Shown here: positions 7,803-13,737 of the stretch, piece after piece
Layout: each line of letters opens with the position of its first letter
Numbering within the stretch: the stretch's first letter is position 1
Assembly: GCA_013365365.1 (NCBI GenBank)
Contig: JABVXU010000959.1
Span: forward strand, 1 to 13,737
Source of the DNA: Cruorifilaria tuberocauda
Taxonomy: Eukaryota; Nematoda; Chromadorea; Rhabditida; Onchocercidae
Direction of reading: 5' to 3'
Length of the DNA: 13,737 nucleotides
Position numbers and translations under genes: made by a program
The notes under the pieces: generated by a model
Told to the model about the DNA's origin: nothing
What the model saw: only the letters and a program-made list of their open reading frames with translations
The model's database searches: none

Positions 7803-7891
7803 CTTGTCACATGTATCGGAAGTTCACTTGTCACATGTATCGGAAGTTCACTGGTCACATGTATCGGAAGTTCTCTTGTCACATCTCATTT
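7803..7891. repeat. 24-bp tandem repeat with CACATG E-box, 3.4 copies
   Basis: The unit CTTGTCACATGTATCGGAAG plus TTCA is repeated at 7803-7826, 7827-7850 and 7851-7874 with two substitutions in the third copy; a partial unit begins at 7875 with CTTGTCACAT. Each full unit carries GTCACATGTATCGG, which includes a CANNTG E-box (CACATG). Near identity indicates recent expansion. The base composition is richer in G+C than the flanks. Confidence 0.92.
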
Positions 7892-8017
7892 CGTTGTAAT
7901 TAAGAGATTCAAATTCTGATAATTATAAGATTAAGAAAGAAGCGGAAAATATCAGATTGTTTAGAATAGAATAAATTCTTCCTTTTCTAAGTGAACTTTA
8001 AAATTCTTTGTTAAATT
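7892..8017. other. AT-rich spacer
   Basis: No gene, RNA or repeat of note between the 24-bp array and the inverted repeat at 8018. Confidence 0.4.
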
Positions 8018-8070
8018 GCTTGATATCAAAAGGTCATTGTGAATAGTGATATCAAGAATTGATATCAAGC
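8018..8070. repeat. 11-bp inverted repeat with a third half-site
   Basis: GCTTGATATCA at 8018-8028 and TGATATCAAGC at 8060-8070 are perfect complements. A third TGATATCAAG at 8047-8056 lies between them, giving alternative hairpins. Each arm itself contains the palindrome TGATATCA. It lacks the G+C-rich stem of a bacterial terminator. Confidence 0.65.
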
Positions 8071-8280
8071 CTTATATTTAGTATATACTTGTTTAATTAA
8101 TTATTTGTAAATTAGTAAAATCTGAAAATCTGTTATTATCCAAGTAATATTCATATCACTTGTTATCAATGTAAACATCAGAATCTTACATACTGAAATT
8201 ATTATATTTCAATATCTTTATCGTAAAATGGAAAAAAAAAGAAATAACAAGTTATTTCTAAAATTTCATATGTCAAAGTT
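8071..8280. other. AT-rich spacer, no gene seen
   Basis: AT-rich sequence with GTTATTTC and AACAAGTT-type short repeats near 8243-8262. There is no credible ORF on either strand. Confidence 0.45.
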
Positions 8281-8775
8281 AATTTTTTATATCGAAATGT
8301 CAAAGAAGTTCATTAGCATATATTTTCAATTTTAGCATGTTAATTACTTGTACAAGTAAAAAGATATCAAAGTATTAAAGTAATTTTTGATTAAAATAAT
8401 TTGGATTAACATTAAGCGAACTTTAGAAAAAACAGTGTTAATTACTAAATGGATTAATTGCATATCACATGGCTATAATTAGTAATTGATTATATAATTT
8501 AAATACAGCAAATATATATTCATTCCATTACTTATGCTAAAATTTATTTTTTACTTTGAAAAGTTAAAATTCATTAGCATACATTTTAGCATATCGATTA
8601 CTCTTGTAATAAATACAGATAATATCAAAGTATGATATAAGTAATATGTAATTTTGATTCAAATAATTTAAATTATCATCAAGCCAATTTTAGTTTATTA
8701 ATAAATGGATTAATTGCATATCACTCGTTGTAATTAGTAATTAATTAATTAAACAATTTAAATATATCACATGTA
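8281..8775. repeat. Old ~260-bp tandem segmental duplication
   Basis: Blocks appear twice in the same order. TTCATTAGCATA is at 8309 and 8570. GATATCAAAGTAT-type and TTTTGATTNAAATAATTT blocks follow. Then a perfect 22-bp block containing ATGGATTAATTGCATATCAC lies at 8447-8468 and again at 8703-8724, followed by TAATTAGTAATT. Offsets fall between 256 and 261 bp. The flanks of the 22-bp block have diverged with many indels, so the block stands out as better conserved than its surroundings. Confidence 0.8.
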
Positions 8776-9039
8776 GAACAATTACTTACTTATGTTACTT
8801 GCAAAAAAAGAAATGATAACTTTGGATTATAAGAAGTATTCGTTTATATAATAAGCCGAAAATATTCCTTTTGAAAAACCTTTTTTTCTCTTCTCTTCTT
8901 TCCACTTTATCAATATATCGTTTATTGCTAACAAATTAAATTCCAATAATAATTTGCTTATGAATTAATAAAAAATTTCACGTGTAATTTTACGTGGTAA
9001 AGTTATCGTAAATATAAATGATAACAGCCTCTTATCGTA
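8776..9039. other. AT-rich spacer with a CACGTG E-box
   Basis: No ORF of note. TTCACGTGTAATTTTACGTG (about 8977-8996) contains a palindromic CACGTG at 8979-8984 and a second ACGTG 11 bp on. This is a motif match only. Confidence 0.4.
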
Positions 9040-9238
9040 TTAATCCAACAAATCAAAAAAAAAAAAAAGCAAATCTCTTTTTTGCACTTTTACCTTTTTC
9101 TTTCTTTTTCTCACCGACTGCTAAAAAGAAAAAGTAATATTGAAAGGAATTAGCATCATTAAGTACCTTTTTTGTTGCTTTTCGTTCTAAAGGTGATAAA
9201 GAATTTGTGTGGAGTGGTACTCGAATTGAAGTGGCCAT
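9040..9238 (-). CDS. Speculative small gene start with a 46-bp intron
   Basis: On the minus strand an ATG at 9238-9236 has a favourable context (GAAATGG). It opens 24 codons beginning MATSIRVPLHTNSLSPLERK, ending ...AAAAAAG at 9167. GTACTTAATG follows, then TGCTAAT (a good branch-point match) and CTTTTTCTTTTTAG, ending at 9121. This looks like a 46-bp intron (9166-9121) in phase 0. Splicing would continue as QSVRKRKKK..., a basic stretch, and reach TAA at 9042-9040 for about 50 residues, partly through a T14 run. An alternative donor, AG|GTAAAA, lies after 9094, so further exons are possible. The product is not recognised. The basic stretch may reflect a purine-rich simple repeat, and the frame is also open without splicing as far as 9053. 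The coordinates are the maximal spliced span. Confidence 0.2.
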
Positions 9239-9633
9239 TTCAGGATAACAGACAGTGTGGGATTTCTTTGGTGAAAAAAAAAAGCAATAAAAGAGCAACA
9301 ATGCGCTAACTTCAAATGAAACCTCTCAAATTACTTAACTGTGGAAACGATAGGATAGATCTTTGTATTAAAGCTAAAGCTTTAAATGATCGAAAGATAA
9401 GTTAAACAGAGTTAAAAAGAGTAGATATTGTTGATTAAGGACAGAAGAAAAAAAAAGAAAGAGAGAAAGGTAAAAGTGTAAAAAGTGTAATGCGAAGAAA
9501 TTCCATATATTTATCATTTAATAGTTATTACGGTAAAACTACGATAACTTTTCGTTAGCTAGAATATTTAGAAAATTAAAAAATTTTTAGCTAAAAGTTT
9601 TTTTTTTCTGTAATTTGTAAAACTTTTACAAGT
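9239..9633. other. Non-coding spacer with purine-rich tract
   Basis: This would be the upstream region of the speculative minus-strand gene. No TATA box or initiator stands out. A purine-rich stretch runs from about 9440 to 9490, with GTAAAAAGTGTAA repeats. Otherwise nothing is recognised. Confidence 0.4.
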
Positions 9634-9910
9634 AAATAGTCATTATTATTATTATTAAATTTATTATCAAATTAAATAGTTATTATCATTATTATCAATT
9701 TAAATAGTTATTATCACTATTATCAATTTAAATAGTTATTATCACTATTATCAGTTTAAATAGTTATTATCATTATTATCAAATTAAATAGTTATTATCA
9801 TTATTATCAATTTAAATAGTTATTATCATTATTACCAATTTAAATAGTTATTATCATTATCATCAAATTTATTATCAATTTAAATAATAATAATAATTAT
9901 TATTATTATC
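9634..9910. repeat. 28-bp TTATCA minisatellite flanked by 40-bp edge units
   Basis: The unit AAATAGTTATTATCATTATT plus ATCAATTT is repeated at exact 28-bp steps from 9674, 9702, 9730, 9758, 9786 and 9814. The units at each end (9634-9673 and 9842-9881) are 40 bp long, with a 12-bp extension containing AAATTTATTATC. The array ends in AATAATAATAATAATTATTATTATTATC-type sequence (9883-9910), a near-perfect self-complementary tract. Each unit holds two TTATCA/TTATTATCA words. Confidence 0.93.
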
Positions 9911-9928
9911 AAAGTCAGTTACTAAAGA

Positions 9929-10583
9929 GAGAATTGCTATAAAATGAGAAGAAAAAAGAAAAAAATGACCCGAAGGAAAAATAAATCTAAAAAAAATGAA
10001 ATTTGTAATTTTCTAAATTTTGAAACAATTTTGCTGCAAAAAAATGAAATAACATGATAATGATAATTTTAGGAGATTACGATATTGAAAATTTGCATGA
10101 TAAATAAATGATATTTTCAGTATTTATTTAAGAAGGAGTTGTATTTTAGAAGATTATAATATTGACTATTTGCTTGAAAAATAATTTTTCATTTTCAAGT
10201 ACAGGAATATTTATTATTCTAATTTAATTTATTAATCAAAAATTAAATTTATAATCTTTAATATACTGATTACTTTTTATTTCATTTATCAATTTCATTT
10301 CATTCATTTCATTTATTAATTTAAAAATAAAATAATTTCTTACCTTAATACCTAATAGTACATCTAATAGTTATTATCAAATTCAATTATTATTATTTTC
10401 TTTTATTCCATTTCATTCATTTCATTTATTAATTTGACCATAAAATTTGTAATTTTTTACTTAAACACTTAATACTTAATACTTAAATACTTAACAATAC
10501 ATCTAATAATTGTTATCAAATTTAATTATCAAATTAAAAAAGAATTGCTATAATGAGGAGAAAAAAGCGAGGATCGAAGGAGA
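9929..10583. repeat. Dispersed duplicated blocks, AGAATTGCTATAA module
   Basis: The module AGAATTGCTATAA followed by ATGAGAAGAAAAAAG and a CGAAGGA motif occurs at about 9929-9976 and 10540-10583, offset near 610 bp. Between them a 27-bp block beginning CATTTCATTCATTTCATTTA is identical at 10296-10322 and 10409-10435, and ACATCTAATA with TTATCAAATT follows at 10360 and 10499. An ACTTAATA short tandem tract lies at about 10458-10495. These point to successive local duplications. No gene is visible in the interval. Confidence 0.7.
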
Positions 10584-10604
10584 GATGTCAATAAAAGACA
10601 GAGA

Positions 10605-10608
<4 letters not shown>

Positions 10609-10634
<26 letters not shown>
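10609..10634. repeat. (GA)13 microsatellite
   Basis: Thirteen perfect GA units within a purine-rich run that starts at about 10574. GAGAG is the recognition motif of GAGA-type factors, and such tracts often lie in arthropod promoters. It is followed within 100 bp by a less AT-rich stretch with a small ORF, which is the only contextual hint of function. Confidence 0.95.
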
Positions 10635-10639
<5 letters not shown>

Positions 10640-10724
10640 ACGGTGTTTGGATATTAACAACAAAAATGTAACTGATATCATATCTAATAAACAGCAGGAG
10701 ACTCCAGATCACTTCAATTTAAAA

Positions 10725-10844
10725 ATGATACCGACAGCAGGAGCACTTCGTTTTCTCCGTACCTTTGTTGATTTGTTATTTAGCAGTTTGATAGTAAGGA
10801 AGAAACTTGAGAAACTTGGAAGAGCCAAAACTTCCCTAACTTAA
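10725..10844 (+). other. Possible small ORF of 39 codons, doubtful
   Basis: An ATG at 10725 in an AAAA-ATG-A context opens a frame beginning MIPTAGALRFLRTFVDLLFS, with a hydrophobic core at about residues 9-23. A basic tail containing RKKLEKLGRAK follows, before TAA at 10842-10844. The frame is also open upstream to a TTG at 10647. The stretch 10640-10840 is less AT-rich than its flanks, and ACAGCAGGAG occurs twice (10691 and 10734). The peptide is not recognised. It may be a short peptide, part of an exon or chance. Confidence 0.15.
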
Positions 10845-11494
10845 CTATCAAATTTTTAAGGCCAATCAATTTAGTACCTAAAATTCAACCAATCAATGCA
10901 ATATCTAAATTTACTTTCATTTTCAAATCATCAAATCTTATCTGTTAATCATCAAATATTACTAGTATACTAGATAATTTAATTGACAATTATTGATATT
11001 AAGTAATTAAATTGAGTTATTTGATTAAAATATATATTTTCTAAAACAATACGCATTCCGAATGCGATAGATTTAGTCTAAATTAATTCAACACTTAAAA
11101 GAAAGGATCATATTTACAAGATAGGAAAGCAACTTTTGCTTTTCCAAATGCTTATCAGTTCAACCTGAAAAGTATCACATTACTCTCGGAATAGTAGACT
11201 TCTTATTGTACTGAATGTAGTGAAATGTTAAAATATAAAGTAGAGCCATAACTTTTATCACACTATATAGTTATCTTATCTCTCTCATTTGACCACATGT
11301 TCCAATATAATTTCTCAATCTCACATTTATTACAATTTCTAAATTTCTAACTGATAACAGTTATCATTTTACAGATTACTAATATTTTTCAATTTTACCT
11401 AAATCTATCATTTCATAATTACAAAGATATTTCGTGAAGAAGAAAAAAGAAAGATAATTTTGATTTTGGAAAGATAACTTTTGCGAAGATAATT
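10845..11494. other. AT-rich non-coding DNA
   Basis: No gene or RNA gene is supported. Short words such as ATCATCAAAT recur around 10928-10957. Near 11451-11497 a GAAAGATAA-type motif is repeated three times at 13-20-bp spacing. Confidence 0.5.
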
Positions 11495-11570
11495 TTGAAA
11501 TATATTTCAAAAAATTTCATGAATTATTGAAATATATGAAATTTTTATAAAAAATTTTAAAAATTTTTTA
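11495..11570. repeat. Palindromic AT-rich segment
   Basis: TTGAAATATATTTCAA (11495-11510) is a perfect 16-bp palindrome. It is followed by AAATTTCATGAATTATTGAA and ATATATGAAATTT, which can pair with each other, and by TAAAAATTTTTTA-type sequence. Several competing hairpins are possible. Composition bias alone may explain it. Confidence 0.55.
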
Positions 11571-11760
11571 TTCTTAAAATGCACCTCTAAATTATTCTTT
11601 CTATTAAATTCAATTGATCTTATCAAAATTATCAATGTTACTTTTGAAGTGTAAATTTCTTCGCTAGAAGAATTGAAACATTGCATGAAGAAAAGTATGA
11701 ATCATCGCTTTTAATTTAAATACCTTTAAAAAATTTATCATCAATATATTTGTAATTTAA
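11571..11760. other. AT-rich spacer
   Basis: No ORF, RNA gene or clear repeat before the long array begins. Confidence 0.4.
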
Positions 11761-12315
11761 TTTATATTTATCATTTATATCATTATTGATTTAATTCATA
11801 TTTATTATTTATATGACTATAGATTTATTTTATATTTATTATTTATATGATTATGGATTTATTGATCATATTTATCATTTCCGTGATTATACATTTTTAC
11901 TTATCATTTATATGATTATACCATTTCTTTTATATTTATCATTTATATGATTACAGATTGTTTTATATTTATCATTTATATTTATTTTATAGTTATCATT
12001 TATATTTATCTTATAGTTATCATTTATATTTATTTTATATTCATCATTTATATTTATTTTATATTTATCATTTACATGATTATACATTTATTTTATATTT
12101 ATCATTTATATTTATTTTATATTTATCATTTCTATGATTATAAGTTATTTTATATTTATCATTTATACTTATCACTTATAGATTTGTTTTATATTTATTA
12201 TCTATATGACAATAGATTGATTCCATATTTATCATTTATATGATCATAGACTTACTTTACATTTATCATTTATATTTATAGACTTATTCCATATTTATTA
12301 TTTATATGATTGTAG
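11761..12315. repeat. Long TTATCATTTATAT array with 24-bp and ~35-bp units
   Basis: About 18 units share the core TATTTATCATTTATAT. Long units of about 34-37 bp add GATTATAGATTTATTTTATA and occupy both ends. Short 24-bp units (TTTATCATTTATATTTATTT plus TATA) form the middle, about 11965-12075. Because 24 is divisible by three, the middle keeps one frame open and yields the isoleucine/tyrosine-rich 98-residue frame at 11947-12243, which is a repeat artefact and not a gene. Nearly every unit contains TTATCA. Confidence 0.93.
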
Positions 12316-12503
12316 ATTTATATACTGTTGCATATCAATTATCAGTTATCATTTAACATCATAAATTGATTATCTTACTAGTTATATTTAATTTCTTTTT
12401 TTTAAAATTTCGATCCATTATTGTCCATTGCTCATAAATGACCTGAAAGATGTGCGTGTTATCATAAAATGGAACAGCATTTGAAATTAGCTATAGCAAT
12501 TAT
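12316..12503. other. AT-rich spacer
   Basis: No gene seen. ATCAATTATCAGTTATCATT near 12335-12354 continues the TTATC theme outside an array. Confidence 0.4.
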
Positions 12504-12551
12504 CATTTACTGGTCACTTCATTTACTGGTCACTCCATTTACTGGTCACTT
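12504..12551. repeat. 16-bp tandem repeat, three copies
   Basis: CATTTACTGGTCACTT is repeated at 12504-12519, 12520-12535 and 12536-12551 with a single substitution, in the second copy. This is a recent short expansion with no apparent function. Confidence 0.92.
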
Positions 12552-12870
12552 TTGATGAAGTTAATTGTTGACGCCAATGAATGATACATGAATATCATGA
12601 AGATATATGTACCAAATATCTCGTAATAATATCATTCTCTTAATTGATCAAAAAGTAATTTAGTTGCTGAAATTAAAGTAAGATATTAAGTTAAACATCT
12701 TTTGATAAAGTTGGGTTTATTTTTCCTTTCTCTTTCAGGTCTTGACATTTTTTTTACTCTTTCGGACAATCTGATTTTTTGAGAAAGAAGCCATAAGCTA
12801 TTAAAAGTGACAAGCTTTTTCAAAGAGAAAAGGGAGAGAGAGAGAGATAAGAGGAGAAAAAAAGAGGCTT
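12552..12870. other. Non-coding stretch with a strong splice-acceptor-like site
   Basis: TTTTTCCTTTCTCTTTCAG, ending at 12738, is a textbook pyrimidine tract plus CAG on the plus strand. The sequence after it closes in all three frames within about 45 bp, so only an untranslated or terminal exon would fit. A purine-only tract, with GAGAGAGAGAGA, covers 12822-12847. No gene is assigned. Confidence 0.35.
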
Positions 12871-13175
12871 ACAAGATATAAGGCTAAATTTTTATCTGGT
12901 GAATCAATACTATTATCAATTATCACTGGCAATTTTACAATTAGAAAAAGAAAATATAATCAGTTAAAATGATTAATTAAATTGATCATTTTATTGAAAA
13001 GTATCACATTACAGAATACTATTCGAAAATTTTTCAAGAAAAGAACTAATTCATTTGAATAGGGTCAAAGGGTGAAATTTAGATTGTACATTTCTAAATA
13101 TTCGAAAAAAACACAGGTCCGAATTGAAACTGAAATAGGAAAAATATTATTCACGGTGATTTCTATTAAAAATTT
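12871..13175. other. AT-rich spacer
   Basis: No ORF or RNA gene. AAAAGTATCACATTAC (near 12996-13011) also occurs near 11167-11182, another short dispersed repeat. Confidence 0.4.
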
Positions 13176-13327
13176 ATTTCAGGATCATTATTACTAAAAT
13201 TAGCTCAGATCATTTCAGGATTATTATCACTAAAATTAGCTCAGATTATTGTCATTAAAATTAGCTCATTTAAAATTAGCTCAAATCGTTGTCATTAAAA
13301 TTAGCCTAGATCATTATTATTAAAATT
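13176..13327. repeat. Irregular tandem repeat with TAAAATTAGCTCA core
   Basis: Two 36-bp units starting ATTTCAGGATYATTATYACT (13176 and 13212) are followed by shorter units of about 24, 15 and 26 bp. All end in TAAAATTAGCTCA or TAAAATTAGCCTA, with a final ATTATTATTAAAATTA. The shortening indicates deletions within a once more regular array. Confidence 0.85.
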
Positions 13328-13445
13328 AAAGTTAAAAAGCATAAAACATCAATGATCAATTCTTCTCACATAGATAATCAAAGATTGGCTTGAGATGTGG
13401 AATGAATGGAAACTTTCCTCGCTAATCCACAATCCACAATGACAT

Positions 13446-13737
13446 ATTCTCAGTTGTAGAAGATGGTTTAATTATCATTTTTGTCACTTTTACCTTCGTA
13501 TCTTTCTTACTTTACTACAATTAGGTAAGTAAGTAATAACAATAAATCGAGTAACTTGATTCTCGTTCATAAATTTTAGTTCAAGTTAATTTCCATAATA
13601 TTTCCATAATCCATAATAATTTTATAACTCTTCAAAATTACTTTATTCTTAGTTGTAGAAGATGGTTTAATTATCATTTTTGTCACTTTTACTTTCATAT
13701 CTTTCTTACTTTACTACAATTAGGTAAGTAAGTAATA
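13446..13737 (+). repeat. 93-bp direct repeat, each copy ending in TTAG|GTAAGT
   Basis: Copy 1 (13446-13538) and copy 2 (13645-13737) match at about 90 of 93 positions, offset 199 bp. Copy 2 reaches the window edge, so the repeat probably continues. Each copy ends with the pyrimidine-rich TTTCTTACTTTACTACAATT, then AG|GTAAGTAAGTAA, with the junctions at 13524/13525 and 13723/13724. That places a 3' splice-site-like sequence directly against a consensus 5' splice site. The 106 bp between copies are AT-rich with TTTCCATAAT words. No open frame is present. Whether these junctions are used in splicing cannot be seen from sequence alone. Confidence 0.9.

Noticed and set aside
8018..8070. Intrinsic transcription terminator
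   Set aside because: The stem is AT-rich, no U-tract follows, and the context is not bacterial.
11947..12243. 98-residue plus-strand frame resembling a membrane protein
   Set aside because: It is the translation of the TTTATCATTTATAT array; the Ile/Tyr richness and periodicity come from the 24-bp unit.
12738..12870. Coding exon after the strong acceptor-like site
   Set aside because: All three frames close within about 45 bp, so no internal coding exon is supported.
1..13737. LTR retrotransposon, viral or bacterial operon content
   Set aside because: No long terminal repeats with primer-binding sites, no polymerase or integrase frame, and no cluster of long ORFs are visible on either strand.

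Overview
The window reads as non-coding DNA from an AT-rich eukaryotic genome, most likely an ecdysozoan animal such as an arthropod or nematode. It is roughly three-quarters A+T by eye, and no open frame in 13.7 kb both exceeds 100 codons and looks like a protein. It is dense in minisatellites and microsatellites, and it holds one tRNA-derived, SINE-like insertion and one long foldback (MITE-like) element. The lineage is inferred from style only; no protein-coding marker fixes the species. A prokaryotic origin is very unlikely.

Layout. 1-900: AT-rich DNA with a duplicated 28-bp bZIP-motif block (457-512), a 16-bp x3 array (651-698) and a short hairpin (752-821). 874-1095: a less AT-rich island with an open frame and an octamer motif, of unknown nature. 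1369-1689: a ten-copy 31-bp minisatellite. 2514-2935: a degenerate ~95-bp AT-rich tandem repeat. 3142-3466: a nine-copy 34-bp minisatellite built around TTCCGGAA. 3467-5060: simple-sequence DNA with scattered ATCRATAAAA motifs and TTAA/AATTATTT tracts. About 5067-5286: a minus-strand tRNA-derived SINE-like element with A and B boxes. 5361-5411: a TTTATCAC tract. 5665-6108: a foldback element with ~130-145-bp arms.

6358-6920: (ATG)n and (TC)n microsatellites, then an 18-bp perfect palindrome made of two GATA sites. 6927-7702: a mosaic of overlapping segmental duplications. 7803-7891: a 24-bp repeat. About 8281-8775: an old ~260-bp tandem duplication. 9040-9238 (minus): a speculative small gene start with a candidate 46-bp intron. 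9634-9910: a 28-bp array. 9929-10583: dispersed duplications. 10609-10634: (GA)13. 10725-10844: a possible small ORF. 11761-12315: a long TTATCATTTATAT array. 12504-12551: a 16-bp x3 array. 13176-13327: a TAAAATTAGCTCA array. 13446-13737: a 93-bp direct repeat, each copy ending in a pyrimidine-rich stretch and TTAG|GTAAGT, running into the window edge.

No set of cooperating genes is visible. Two themes run through the window. The first is repeated, independent growth of short tandem repeats whose units contain TTATC/GATAA. The second is a small number of mobile-element remnants. The likeliest setting is a long intron or an intergenic region. The duplicated AG|GTAAGT junctions at the right end would fit a long plus-strand intron, but that is inference.
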